DNA of 64,000 bases from Moringa oleifera (GCA_021397835.1 JAJFZO010000087.1:5580001-5644000), one strand, 5' to 3'. Numbered from the stretch's first letter, positions 37,801 through 55,390 are shown. Numbers and translations are program-made. Notes: generated by a model from the letters alone, not told the origin.

Positions 37801-39022
37801 TCATTTATCATATAAAATCAGTATATAATGGCTGAAGTTTATAGCGAACAGTTCCTATGTGCTCCTTTTCATGCATGAATTTTAGTTGGAAGCATGCATT
37901 ATGTGTGATGCTTCAAAATAATTGGAGGTTGAATGATATATGTCTAGTTGTAGTTTTTGATAGGGGATTAAGCCTTGGCTGATAAAATATCATATCTTCA
38001 ACATCCCTCTCTCTCTCTCTCTCCCCCTCTATCTATATATATATACAAACTTTTCCTCTCTTCTCTTTCCTTCCATTTTCCTTGCATGCACAAAGACACC
38101 ATTTAATGACACTGTTAGTGAGTGCAGGATTCAATTTATTATGTATTTCATAGAAGTAGATTATAGACAAGAATTGTCTTCTTTTGGGCTTATGTGGTGC
38201 TTGTATGATGTGATTGCTAAGAAGTCTCTCTTGGAACCCTCCTTATCTTCCAGAGCACCTCCCTAGGTAGTTGGGGTTGCTGCTCCATGGATGGTTTGGT
38301 AATTTTTCTTGCTTGAGCCTTCTGGTTTAACCTGTTTGGAAAGGGATCGTGAAATATAAGACTTTACGCACACCTGAGTGCATTCTCACCCTTGTGGGAT
38401 CTTAAGCAGAATCTTCCTGATTGTTCATAGTGGTCTGTCCAAGGCACATTGCATTTTGGCCTACTTGTTTGCTGAGAAGGTAGTAAGCTTTTGTAGGATG
38501 TCAGGTTTTCGTTTCACTTGCCTTTATTTGAAAAAGTGTTCCTGTTCCCTTATGTATCTTATATTTAAATAAAGAAAGGAGAAAGAATCAGCTGTCTATG
38601 CTGAGGTGAAGAAGCAATGATGATTGCCTGTGGACTTACAAACTGTCATGCACTTGTAAGTGTCAAATCAGTAATAGGTTTGCCTGCAGACGAAAGAGGG
38701 AAAGGTCAATGGGAAAGCATCATATCTGCTGCATCTCAAAGTTCTGTTTTGATTCATATCTCCATTGACACTGTTTTAGAGTTTGCATATGCTGTTGGAC
38801 GCTGTTGTCTTCCAATTTGTTCTGTATTGACTCCATTTTCTTTTAACAGGGAATGTTAGAAAATTCGGGAGGAATCAACTTGGTGGGGCTCAACCTAGAG
38901 TGCCTCGAAATGTTTCTGTTAAGGATGTGATTGCCGTTCTGGAAAGGGAACCCCAGATGTGCAAATCTACACTGATTTACCGCTTGTATGAGAAAATTTG
39001 TTCTGAGGCTGCAGCTGAATGA
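31819..39022 (+). CDS. TAF4B: Transcription initiation factor TFIID subunit 4 (TAF4/TAF4b)
   Basis: Fourteen exons, all GT-AG and in phase: 31819-31857, 31995-32100, 33696-34237, 34350-34445, 34547-35521, 35865-35989, 36118-36205, 36292-36427, 36555-36610, 36687-36743, 36820-36960, 37234-37299, 37394-37658, 38850-39022. They encode 954 residues starting [14 protein letters not shown] Gln/Ser-rich N-terminus leads into an RST domain at about 200-261 ([20 protein letters not shown]). A long Ser/Gln-rich linker follows, then the TAF4 C-terminal histone-fold region from about 630 ([20 protein letters not shown]) to the end ([20 protein letters not shown]). TAF4 pairs with TAF12 and holds TFIID together at RNA polymerase II promoters in the nucleus; plant RST domains also bind transcription factors. 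Introns 2 (1595 bp) and 13 (1191 bp) are large and hold no other gene. The 4b symbol is by resemblance of the N-terminus. Confidence 0.94.
37990..38045. repeat. CT and TA microsatellites in TAF4 intron 13
   Basis: A run of CT units (about 38.00-38.03 kb) followed by a TA-rich run inside the last large intron. Confidence 0.7.
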
Positions 39023-39797
39023 TATGGGATATGCGGAAATATGTTGTGAGTGAGTACAAGTGCAGCAGAATTAGTTTTGGTAGTTCTGTTAATCCAAAGT
39101 TGACTTACTGAGATTGATACAAGTGGCAATTGTTAATTTGAGATGAGAAGGTTTCCCCTGATTTTTTTTTGTTTTGGGTAATTAAGTTTGGAAATTCGAT
39201 CTTATTTAACGTGTGCATCTGCCTCTTGTGTAATTTTGTTGACAACACCAATTTATTTATTGATGTCATCGTGCCAGAGAAATAATCAAATCCTGGAACT
39301 TTTTTTCCAATCATTATGGCTTAAAACTTTTTGGTGATTGTCATTTGGTAGTTCAATAGTGGAAGGCTTTTAACAAAACTTTGCTTCTAATTAGATAAAT
39401 TCCTTTTATCATGTATTTTATCAGATTAGTTCATCTTATTAAATTCTCATAGTGATCATCCTGGAGACACAATTTTATTAATTTTACTTAATGTTGATCA
39501 TCAGAAAGGAACCTCAAACACAAAAAGAAAAAAAGAGAGGTAAAAGTGGCTCCATATACTGGCGAGTTGATATAACTTGTGGGTTTGTTCAGAAATGGCA
39601 TCTATATAAAAGTAATTTCTTAGTGCCAGAGAAAAGTTGTCTGGAAAAGCGAAGTGTAGACCCAAAGAATTTCAAATTTCCTGGTTGGCACTTCGTGCTT
39701 CAACTGAAGCCCAAGTGCCCCCCGGCTATCTCTACATCCTCACTACCCTCGCGAGCAAGCTTAGTCTCATCAGGATCTCCGCCATAATTCTTTGGCC
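39023..39797 (+). promoter_or_regulatory. TAF4 3' UTR and CK2 alpha promoter
   Basis: The 775-bp gap between the TAF4 stop and the CK2 start must hold the TAF4 3' end and the CK2 promoter. TATATAAAA at 39603-39611 is a good TATA box, giving a CK2 leader of about 150 nt that is C/T-rich and GC-richer than the upstream sequence. No other gene fits here. Confidence 0.55.
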
Positions 39798-44988
<5,191 letters not shown>

Positions 44989-46850
44989 CGTAGCATAGCA
45001 GACTTGTAATGCATGCTGGCTGGTGTTGCATATATATATAAATATACACATTCTGCTTGATTGTACTGATTTAGGTCATTGATGGTATTCATAGTCTTTT
45101 GATATTCTGGAGTTGTTCAACTTGCTGTTTCAAAATGCATAATGTATTTCTAATTCTAGTTTTGTACCCATCATGTTTTTTTGTGTTTGTGGTTTTATGT
45201 CAGATTGTTTTTATTTTAAATTTAGGAATAGGGCAAAATCATCATCACTCATAGATTGAGTAAATGTCCTAGTTGCAATAGGATCAACTTATGGGTTTGT
45301 GAGCATGCATTTTAAGGAGGATGTTGTTAAAAGCTGCATTGATCTACTCAGCATAAATTGTTGATATGACACAAATTTCATGCAAACGAGAGTTCTTTGA
45401 TTTTTCTCTTTATTTTTGTTGTCCAATGTAAAACTTTTAGCACATATTTACAGCAGTTTCTTTGGAGCTATCTTGCTTCAGAAACTTATTTTTTCAGAAA
45501 AAGAAAGATGTTCATAAATATGTTCATCAAAAGCCAAGAATAATCCTTGGATGTAATAATAACAACAGTGGTAATGTCAACATAGGAACATATCTAGCAA
45601 CACTAGTTGAATGGTGCTGCAGTCAACATAACAAAGAAACAGCAGTTTTTATAAAGAGCTCTGGACTGTTATTGTTAACCAGGGAATAATTAGTGGCATT
45701 CATTCTGGTCTTTTAAGAACTCTGTAATTTTGATGAGTCAATTTTCTCCATTTATGGGAGTTATAATAAACAAACTTGTTATTTTCTCTTTTTATTTTTG
45801 GGTGATGAAATAAATATTAACTTTGAAAGGAAAATACACTCGATAAAGTTATGTTTGTTACATGAATGGTTTTAGGATTTGATAATTTTTGTTTTTCAGC
45901 TCTATGTTGATGTTTCAATTTTAATTGAGAAGTAGATTTAAACAATTTAAAATATAAGAAAAAAATATAATATATATTTTTATTTTTTGTATGATTTAAA
46001 AAAATTGTATTCAATGACATGTTACAATATTACAATTTTTATTAAACAAAATTTGTTATCATAAATGAGCGATTTTAATTTATTTAGTGAATTAAAAATT
46101 TTCATTAAATGCATCAATTGTTTACAAAATCTTTTTAACAATATCTACAACTTTTCAAAATTAAAATTAATAAAATAGACATAAATATCATAAAAATAAA
46201 TAAAATTTAATTACATTATCAATTAAAAACTTGCCATAAAAACTTGAATATAAAAAATTTAGTTCCATTTTAAAAATAAAAAATAAATTTAAATAATTAT
46301 TTAATTTTATATAAAATAATTAAAATTTTTTTATAAATATTTATTTTTATCTTATGTTATCAATCAAATTTTTATATTTAAAAAATAATAAATTGAATCA
46401 TAATTTATTAATTTAAATTAAATCAAAATTTATTAAAAATTTTAAAAAATATTCAAATTGAAAAGCTCATGCAATAAATTTGGATTTGAAATTTTTAAAA
46501 AATATTAAAAAATATTTAAGCTACCACCATAAAAAATTTCAAAATTTTATTACTACTAAAAACATATCTTATTAAATTTATAAAAAATATAAAAAATATT
46601 ATTATATTTAAAATTATTTAAATTTGAAGGATAAAACTAAAATGAAATGAAGTAAAGAATTTAATTAAATTATTTTTAAAAAAATTTAATAATAAAAATA
46701 TATTTAATTTTTTGTAATTATTAAACTAAAATTTAATTTAAATAAAATTAATAAATTAAAATTAAAATTATTTTTTTAGTATAAAACTTTTATCAATAAT
46801 ATAAAATAAATATTAAAATTTTATACCTTTTCATAATCTTGGTTCTTTTA
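44989..46850. other. CK2 3' UTR, then AT-rich spacer
   Basis: The CK2 3' UTR probably ends within the first few hundred bases. A 75-codon open frame at 45462-45689 has no recognisable motif and is not called. From 45.75 kb the sequence is nearly pure AT. Confidence 0.5.
46330..46830. repeat. AT-rich dispersed repeat, copy 4
   Basis: Shares the block order of copies 2 and 3: AAGCTACCACCATAAAAAAT, TACTAAAAACATATC, AAAATTATTTAAATTTGAAG, then AAATTTAATAATAAAAATAT, TTAATTTTTTGTAATTATTA and ATTTAAATAAAATTAATAAA. It ends directly before the promoter-like segment at 46.9 kb. Confidence 0.5.
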
Positions 46851-46952
46851 TTGAGCGACGGTGCACAAGGACGGCGGATCTAGAGAAAGGAAGCCATGTA
46901 ACGTTCTCCTCGTTCGCATGTTTCCCAGCGACCAAATACTAAATACTAATGT

Positions 46953-47127
46953 CACGTGAGGATGTTGGCATAAAGTGATGCAGACAAACCGTCAGTTTTC
47001 CCGCCCTTATAAACCCAACTTCCCTTTCTGCCCTTTCCCCTAAGGAGATCAGTGAAAAGTTTGGGTTTGTTTGATTTCAAGCCGAGAAAATCTAGAGCAA
47101 GAAGAAGAAAAAATCACTTCGAGGCAG
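46953..47127 (+). promoter_or_regulatory. Promoter-like segment: G-box, E2F site, TATA box, leader with splice donor
   Basis: CACGTG (46953-46958) is a G-box. TTTCCCGC (46997-47004) is a perfect match to the plant E2F consensus. TATAAA (47008-47013) follows four bases later. A purine-rich leader then runs to AGGCAG|GTGACT at 47127, a good first-exon splice donor. The sequence is GC-richer than its surroundings. Everything points to a real plus-strand promoter with S-phase-type regulation, yet no long coding sequence follows. Confidence 0.55.
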
Positions 47128-47267
47128 GTGACTTCCTTTATTTCTTCATTTTTCTTCAGGAAATTTGTGTTTTATGAGTTGAGATCTGTTTGCTGGAGAA
47201 GCAAGAAGCTGTACCAGCTAGTTTATTTTAGAATTTTCTTCGATTATTGATTGATCAAGGAAATCCA

Positions 47268-47429
47268 ATGATTCCTCAATTGTTCTCGAGATTTCTAGTT
47301 GGATTTAAATTCAATAACCTGAGGAGGAACTATTCTGCTACTATCTTTAGAGGAAGGTTCACGAGCAAGAGCTGGGGATTGATGGCCAGTTTGGAGTTGC
47401 AGTTTATTGTCTACTTTTTGTATTCTTGA
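47268..47429 (+). CDS. Small ORF downstream of the E2F promoter (uncertain)
   Basis: A 53-codon frame starting at ATG 47268, about 250 bp after the TATA box and after a possible leader intron. Its N-terminus (MIPQLFSRFLVGFKFNNLRR) is rich in Arg, Ser and Phe without acidic residues, resembling a mitochondrial presequence. It may be the first coding piece of a gene whose other exons have decayed, or chance. I do not recognise the protein, and a related stretch near 55.35 kb is not open. Confidence 0.2.
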   Translation: MIPQLFSRFLVGFKFNNLRRNYSATIFRGRFTSKSWGLMASLELQFIVYFLYS

Positions 47430-49200
47430 TTAGCTTTATTCATCATCGCCAGTTTGAAATTTATAGTCGTGTGAAATTGGAAGAGGATAATATAGTTGTG
47501 ATTTGCTAAATCGTGATAGTATCAAATTATTTTTGTCCTACATTTAGGAATACGACAATCCACATTTGGATGTATTTCTTTTTTCAGTTCCTGTATTTTA
47601 TAACTGTAAAAAAGAAGTTACTAAATGACCAAATCTTCCAGGTAAGTTTTTTTTTTTTTTTTCAGGAAAAGACTCATGTTTCTTTGTGTTTGGCCATTAT
47701 GATGTAGAGTAGTGCATAATTATATATTTTCCTCGGAGAAGCTAATACTGTTTCTAATGATGTCTCAAAACAACCACAAATTATTTATTATGATATTCTA
47801 AATAATCACAGTTTTTTTTTTTCTTCTCGTGAACTTCACTTTACTGTCAGCCTTCCCTTTAGCATTAATTCTAAAGAAGATCCAAAAGATTTAAATCATG
47901 AATCTAGAGCATTTGTTCTCTCCTGATTCTAACTTGAAAAAATGACTCGTTTTAAGTAGAAAGACAGGGATCTATAGTCATCAACTTTAATTTTTATTGA
48001 AGTATTGCTATCTAAGATGCATACTAATATGTGAAAGAAGAGACCATGTATGACTTGAGCAAAGACTTTGACAAAGAACGAAATATAATGGTCAATGACT
48101 TTCAAGAAGACTTACTGGTCAATGCTTTGGTATTTTGTGGTTAAATCTTTTAAGCAACATAAAACTTTCTTAGCATGTTCTGTAACTGAACCTCTGATCC
48201 CTTTTTTCTTGGAAAGAACTTGGATCAAATATTCGAGTCAAAATCTATGGTTTTGTACGTGTGACTTTATATCCTCCAAGAGATGTTAATTTACTGTTGT
48301 GAAATTTAACACTGAAGATGCAGGATGAAGGTTGTATACTTGCTTCTTGACTATCCTCTGAGAGATGTTATGACTTATATGAGGAATTTTGTGCTGAATT
48401 TTGACACCAATGCAAAAAAAGATGGTGGAGGACTTTGTAGAGTTCATAGATATCCTCACTTCTAGAAAGGATCTAACTCATGTTATGTACTTGAGTGGCA
48501 CCACCTTGATACCTCATAGCTAATACAAAGTTAACTCTATTTCTGATAATAAAAAAAAAAAAGGTGGTGATAACTGAGCACAAATCCATCATCATGGGCC
48601 TTTCACGCAATAATCTTGATAAGAGATTGATATGCATTTCAAATGGGATACTAGGAGGTCGTATGATTATTAGATCATCATAATGGGGAACTTATTGTTA
48701 TAACTGTCCTTTGATTTGCAATTAGATATAAATTTCCTCTTTTTATTGATGCCAGATTTTGACATATAACGTTAGACATTAGATGTTCATTCTTAGCTTC
48801 CTTTGTTATTTGCATGAATTTTCAGCTTTGTAACTTGCTTGTTTATAACTATTTATTCCTTGAGTCCTCCCTATGTTGTGATTCTAATGCATATTCTTTC
48901 AACTATTTCTACCAGTGATAATTTCTGTATTTGTATCATAAACGCAATGAAGATCCACTTTGTGTGTACATAGACTTTGAAGCTGGAAGAAAGTAGTTAA
49001 GTCTTGAAGATGTTGAGATGTAATCTAAGATAGATGCATGACTCTTCCATCAAGAAAGTTGTCTTATCTTCAAGTCTCAGAAAAGAACCCATGCATTTAT
49101 GCATTTGCAATTCTTGCTCAAATGGGTGATTTGGTTTACTATAGAAATTGAGCAACTTGTCCCAATATTAGCAAAGAGTTTTCTTGCCATAATGTCCTCT
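47380..49200 (+). repeat. Diverged tandem unit A
   Basis: The longest unit of a direct repeat series. Landmarks in order: ATAATATAG...GCTAAAT (47.5 kb), TTAATTCTAAAGAAGATCC (47.87 kb), GAACTTGG...TGACTTTATATCCT (48.2 kb), GAAGATGCAGGATGAAGG (48.32 kb), GGAATTTTGTGCTGAATTTT (48.38 kb), TTGACATATAACGTTAGAC (48.77 kb) and CAAATGGGTGATTTGG...GAGCAACTTGT (49.12 kb). No long ORF. The same landmarks recur in units B to E. Confidence 0.65.
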
Positions 49201-50009
49201 CCAACTTCACTTTGAGAGTACCATACGATGTGAGTGACTGATGTTATAGTTTCTCGTAGTTCCCTCTGGGTTAACCATAGAGCATACTCTGTTATCAAAT
49301 GAGCATCTCATATAATTTCTTATACGGCATATATGTCTACAGGTGATATTTGTTGAGTACTCATAGGTTTAATCAATTCGTGGGATGCACTGAGTTAGAA
49401 GTCTGTCTTTTAAGTGTATTTCTAAATTTAGATTTCTCACTTGTTGGCACCAAAAACTAGAAAGTTGCCTTTTCAAGCTCTTCTAAATTGGTTTTAAGGT
49501 GAATGATATTACCGACCATGGCAGCAGAATAAGCTAGTGATAGTGAAGTTGTTCTTTTGTTCCGAGCATGATATAATTCCTTCTCTCTTTCTTAATGTGA
49601 TAGTTGATGTGATTATTTGCAGTGTCTATGTGCGTGGCTGCAGTTTGGGAGAAGGGCTTGTTTCTCAATGAATTAAAAATTGTTTTACAGGTTATGAGGA
49701 AAATTTAGGAGCGACATGGCTCTGGGTCAGACAAGAATGCCTCAATGTATAAAGGTTATAAACATGAATCTCAATTACCTGAAAGCCATGAGGTATAAAT
49801 GTTTTAGCTCGACAAATAGATAACTTGAGGGAGAAAGAGATTGCTTTTATTACAACTTGCATGGGTGCCCCTTGGCATCATACAACTATAGATGGCAAGA
49901 CTGTCATGAAGAGATGTCTGCAAAACCCTAATGAGAAATATTTGTTGCACAAATATTGGAATTTGATATATAACCCAACTGAAAGATGGCGGGGTGGGCA
50001 AGAGAAGAT

Positions 50010-50770
50010 GATCTCTCTTTTTCCTGGAAAGAACTTGATCAAATATTCAAGTCAAAATTCATGGCCTTGTACATGTGACTTTATATCCTCTGATAAGAAT
50101 ATGGGAATCCTAGTGTTTTGAAATATAACATTGAAAATGCAGGATGAAGCTTGTATAAGTCTTGAAGCACTATGGTCTTTAAGATGCTATACTAACTTAT
50201 ATCAGGAATTTTGTGCTGAATATTGAGATCCAGTGGAGGAGAAGTTGGTAGTAACTGGGAGAAAATTAATGAAGGGGTTTTCATGCAGTTAAATTACAAG
50301 AGACTAATATCAGCAGAAAGTTTTATGGCTGACAAGCCTTGAGATGCATCATTACAATGAGGAACCCATTCTTGTGACAGTCCTTTGATTCAATCAGATA
50401 TAAATTGCCTCTGCTTTGGATGCAGGATTTTGACATATAAGATTAGAGAATATTACATGTACATTCTCAGTTTCCGGAATTATTTGCATGACTTTTCAGC
50501 TTTATATCTTGCATATTTATTGTCATTTATTTCTGAAGTCCTTTATGTACTGTGATCCCAGTCAATATGACTCAAATTAATGTTGCTCAATTATTTCCGA
50601 AGTGATAGTTTCAGTATCTGATGGTGTATACCTTGACCTTCATGTTGGAGCGAAGCAGTCAGGTGTCGAAGATACAACATTTTTAATTCTTAATCAAATG
50701 GGTGATTCGATTTATTGTAGAAATTGAGCAACTTGTTGGAATATTAGCAAGATCACTTATACTCCCATAT
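50010..50770 (+). repeat. Diverged tandem unit B
   Basis: Matches the second half of unit A: GGAAAGAACTTGATCAAATA (50.03 kb), TGACTTTATATCCTCTGATA, GAAAATGCAGGATGAAGC (50.13 kb), GGAATTTTGTGCTGAATATT (50.2 kb), GATTTTGACATATAAGATTA (50.43 kb) and CAAATGGGTGATTCG...GAGCAACTTGT (50.7 kb). Spacing is shorter than in unit A, showing deletions. Confidence 0.65.
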
Positions 50771-51538
50771 GGCATCATCAGAACATAAAAAAGTAGTAGC
50801 CATCCTATGGTTGCATCCCTTGAACCACGGGAACTATGTTGATTTGTTTTCAACAGTGTTGTCGGGAGTGGAGATACTGCAGAAAAAAATGGTAAAGAGA
50901 AAAGAGGAATGTTGGAGCTAAGAATATCAGAGGAAAGACCACAGAAGTATGAGAACATATTTGACTGAGTTTGCCTTAGTAAAATGGATTTGGAGAGCTA
51001 CTTTCATTATTTTGTTTCCTAAAGATTTTTTGCTTTATTTATACGCTGATTATAGCTGTACTAGGAACTCTTGATTTTTGCATAATAATTGTGATAAATT
51101 TTTTCGCATTACTATTTGATCCTCACCATTTTGTTTGGATGAGTACTTGCAAAAGGCTTTCTGGAAATTAAATTTATTATTATGCTTTAAAATCTTAGAT
51201 ATCCAACAATGATATACAGGATTTTTACACTTGGTTCTTATCAAATTGCAGATCTATCTACTTTAGTTCTATATCTAAACTTACTCCTTTGGTGATGTTT
51301 TTCTTTTTGACTGTCAAAGTAAGAATATCCGTATCCCTTGTTTAAGTGAGCATTAGTTAATCAAAATGTTGTGGCGTTGTCTCCATTTGGTAATTCCAGT
51401 CTCTCTTGATCAGTTAAATAAAATTGCTTCTTTAGTTTGAGAACAGAAATTAATGGAAAAGATTGAGAATAGTAAGTATAAAAAACATTAAACAAAAATA
51501 AAATATATTATTGCAAGATAAAAAGGATGAAGGGTTAT

Positions 51539-51612
51539 ATCTTCTATCTATTTTACTAAGGCTGCGATGCCCTTCTTTTCTTGCCATAAAAAGGCTTGGA
51601 CTCCACTGTCTT
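51539..51612 (-). pseudogene. Remnant of an exon related to the unrecognised gene at 57.7 kb
   Basis: The plus strand reads TCTTCTATCTATTTTACTAA, then, after a deletion relative to the other copy, CCTTCTTTTCTTGCCATAAA and AGGCTTGGACTCC. The same order occurs at 57.65-57.73 kb inside exon b of the minus-strand gene (SWQEKKD region). This shows a second, broken copy of that gene inside the tandem region, just left of the LINE. Confidence 0.5.
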
Positions 51613-51889
51613 CTATTGAAATCCAGCAGCAGTAACTCATACTGTCTTTTGGATGGGAGGTTCTCTCCTCGGGGTTCCTAATGAGCTTTCTGCCTCAAGG
51701 GCTTCCCTGTGAGGAATTTGATTTTGTGCTACGTTGTAGTTTTCAGTTCATCATTAGTATGGTTTCTTCAATCTGTTGTCTTAATGACCGGTGGCCGTGA
51801 GCCTCTGCCACCTTCGTCACTTTCATCAGCCGGTCCAATGGAGCAAGATATGGAGGCCCTCTAGCGTAAACCATATCACTCACAGAGGA

Positions 51890-53830
51890 AGAAGACGAGG
51901 AGAATGGATTGATGATACAATAGCAGCTAGTAAGAACTGCCTTATTGGCAAACTCCTTCAGCAACGACAATATAATCTGCTTGCCAAGAAATCTGTATTA
52001 ATGATGATCTGGTGACCATATGCTGCCTTGCAAGTGAAGGAGGTGGGAGATAGTATGTGTCTTTTCCAATTTGGAGACCATACAGACAAAGAAAGAATCT
52101 TGTTGCACCAGCCCTAGTTCGTAAACAAATCCCTCATGGTCTGAGATGGGTGGTAGCATGTCTTTGAATAGTACCCCTATGGATTGTTGTCCTTCCGGGA
52201 TTCAGATCCATGGTCTACCACTAGTGTATGTGAATGCTAACGGTTGGGGCCATCATAGGAGAGGCTATCGGAGATGTGGACGAGGTAGATACGGCTTAGG
52301 ACAAGACTGCGTTTGGCCGATAGCTTCGAATCCGGATTTTGATCAATGTTAAGAAGCCTCTGCAGAGATGTTGCCACTTAGGAATGCCTGATAACTACAA
52401 ACGGGTGATCCTTCTCAAGTACGAGAGACTCCCAGACTTTTGTTATGCATGTGGTAAACTAGATCGCCAGGAACTTTGATTGCAATCTCGCCATAAGCCA
52501 GAGGCAAACGACGAGAAGTAACCAAAGGGATATGGGCCATGGCCAACAATAGAAGGTCCGGCTTATGACTGGCCTCAAGCAGCGAACAGTGGCACAAACC
52601 TGGGAAGTAAAAGCCATTTCAATATATCACACTACACTGACGATGCAACCGGTGGTTGTATCAAAAGTCGAGGATGTGTTACCAGAACTGATGAGCGTCG
52701 AAAAAGTAGGGCCCTAACAGGACGGAGTAATTGCACCATTGGCAAATCCGGAGCAATTGGGGGATCATGGGGAAATATCTCCAAGGAAGGAAATGGAAGA
52801 TTATGTGGAGACAATTTCAGCCAAACTGACCCATAATCCGACCACCAAAATAAAGGAGATTTTCTTGGGTTGAGTGGGTGAGTCAGCAACCCATGAACCT
52901 GGTAGCATAAGGAGTGGTTCTGCTCAGGGGCTCACCTTAACATGTGAGAGGAATGTGTTATGTAACCTGTTACGCCCCACTAAGATCACGATGAGGCTTT
53001 GAGCTACCATGCAAGCCGTGCACGTAGCTATGCCCAACATGTTCCTGCTCCATATTCCACCAAGAAGATTGAAGTTAAATCGAAACGAAAGGCAAAGGCT
53101 AAGGACATTTCTTTGTGGACATACAAACAGATTCCCAAGGACAGAAACAACCAAGCCAGGACTTAGATGTCGGAGTTTCATTGACGAGTTATAGCACAAA
53201 AAGCTGAGCACGGGCAGGACAGATATACATGACCCATGTCCATCGGCGGCGGCTAGTAATATCTAGCCCTGCCGACAGCCATGAGTTTCATGGCTTGGAA
53301 CTGCCATGGTTTTGGGGCTCCTAGGGCAGTTCGAGGGCTAATTAGGTTGGTTAGTTCCTTCAAGCCTCTAGTTTTCTTTCTCAGTGAACTAAGAGAACAA
53401 TCACGGAAATGGAAAAGATGTTGAGCAGTTATGGCCAGAGCGGTGGCTTGGCTCTTTTATGAAAGCATGAGGTAACTATTTCGGTTTCGATGCTTTTCTA
53501 GGCATCACATTGATTCAATTATATCAGATTCTACTTAGTCGGTATGATGGCAATTCCCTGGATTTTATGGCCATCTGAATGCTCAACATCGAAGCGAATC
53601 TTGGTCCCTATTAAGACAACTACACTCTCGATTCACACTACGATGGCTGTGTATGGGCACTTCAACGACGTCATGACGGAGACCGAGAAATGAGGTGGTC
53701 GACGTAGTACCTCCTCTCTGACTAAAAATTGACTTGTCTAAGGAGAAGGACAGAGTTAGTCTCATCAGCGTTTTTACTTTGATTGCTGTCTAAGATGCTG
53801 ACAGGTATGTTTTTCTACCTGGAAGAAGTT
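51890..53830 (+). mobile_element. LINE (L1-type) non-LTR retrotransposon, 5' part only, degenerate
   Basis: ORF1 remnants show the plant L1 order. A DUF4283-like region (NCLIGKLLQQR near 51.93 kb; VKEVGDSMCLFQFGDHTDKE, then ILLHQP, near 52.04-52.11 kb) comes first. IQIHGLPLVYVNAN follows near 52.2 kb, then KYERLPDFCYACGK near 52.42 kb, the start of a zinc knuckle whose later residues are lost. ORF2 opens at 53281 with MSFMAWNCHGFGAPRAVRGL, the endonuclease N-terminus; further endonuclease traces (FPGFYGHLN, LRWLCMG) reach about 53.65 kb. Reverse transcriptase is not seen. Stops and frameshifts make it inactive. Losing the 3' half is unusual, since LINE copies normally lack the 5' end. Confidence 0.8.
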
Positions 53831-55390
53831 GAGGCTATTCATGACTAAAGCAAGGACTTCTGCAAAGAAGGAACTACTAGTTGAAATGCGTTTATAGATT
53901 ATCTTTGGTTAATGTCTTCAGCAAGATGAGATTGCTTCACTTGTTTTCAATTACTAAGATCATCTGGCCTTTCATTTGACTCCTCTGCGCTTGCTTTGCT
54001 TCTATTTTTAGAATACTGAAATATGAGGTTAGATTTGCACAGTGATATTTCAAAAATCAAATGAGCAAAGTGTAAAAGAGGGAATAGTCATGTGCCTTGA
54101 AGATCAAGGGTTGCGTTTCGAGAGGAAGATGGAAAATATGGTTAATTGCAATATTAAGGAAATATAGGCGAGCAAGACAAAATCACTTGTTGGTTTAGCA
54201 ACTGAGTAAAAACTAGTTAGATCTTCAGGTGCTATGGTCTGGATACCATCCAAGCTAGTTTTTTTTTTTTTTTTTTTTATTTGTTGTAAAATGGAAATCC
54301 TTTTTGATTGAATTTTTTATGCAAATCGGCTATCAGTAACTTTTCCATTTTATGGATCATTTAATGAATGTGTGTGGTTTGGTCTTATTTTTATTGATTT
54401 CATGTCTCTTGTTTATTTCATATCCTTTGTGGCAAAAACTGTTATGATATTGACATTACACTTGACAATAGCTAAATTGTGAATTTGTTGATAAAGTAAG
54501 AGAATATTTGTTTTCTATTGAGAAAAAAGGCCCAAAGACTTCTTGTTATTTCATGGTAAACAATTTATTTTCCCTTTCATCCCCAAGATAATGGCTTTGT
54601 GACCCACCTATTATATGAATCCTCCTATAAATATATCAGTACTTGTTATGTATTTAGAATTTGTTATACAAAATATGAGTTATTATTTGATTAAAAGGGC
54701 ACTAGTTTTAAGCAGGATGGTCTTTGGTGGTGAAGCAATTTAAATAGTGTTTTTTTAGCCTGGTCTTGGACTTTATTGCATCTAAAAAATGTAATTCTTC
54801 TGCAAAAATGGACCCCTTGTTTTGCTAAGTGCAACACTGAAAATGCACATCAAGAAAAAGATTTGATCTATGTTGCAATCTAAAAGTTTGCTTCTTTACA
54901 AGAAGTTGATAATTCTTCTCACAATCAGTGAAGATCACGGATTATGTTGAGCTTTTGTCGAAGGATAGACTCGAATTCTTGATAATTAATTTGGATAATG
55001 TGTGTTCTTGTGAATATTGTTTGAGTTGTTTGTGGGCCAAATTTTCTATTTTTGATAATAAGCATTATGCTTTGTTGTTTGAGAGGACCAAGCCTTGGCT
55101 TCCGATATTGTTGCTTTTGTTTTGACCAATTATTTGTGTCCAAATCTTTTGATTGATTGGTGTGAAGGGAAATATTCTATCATGTAAATGATGTGGGCAG
55201 AGATAAAATAATCATCAATGTCCAGCTAAGCTTGTTACACAAGTATTGCCATCTCATATACTTAATCAAAAATGCGTGTTGGAGGGGGGAGGAGAGAAGG
55301 AGCTTCAAAAAAACAAATTCCAAGAGTTTGATGGGGCTACTTAGTGAACCTTCAGTTCATTATTTACTTCTTGTTTTTGTGATTAGCTAT
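53831..55390. other. Spacer between LINE and unit C
   Basis: A long T-run lies near 54.26 kb. The phrase CAACACTGAAAATGCACATC at 54.83 kb resembles the unit landmark around GAAGATGCAGGATG, so a further worn unit may be present. A GGGGGGAGGAGAG patch at 55.28 kb is not coding. No gene recognised. Confidence 0.4.

Noticed and set aside
52632..53211. Minus-strand frames of 85 and 95 codons in the LINE
   Set aside because: They are antisense to the LINE spacer between ORF1 and ORF2, with no family motif.
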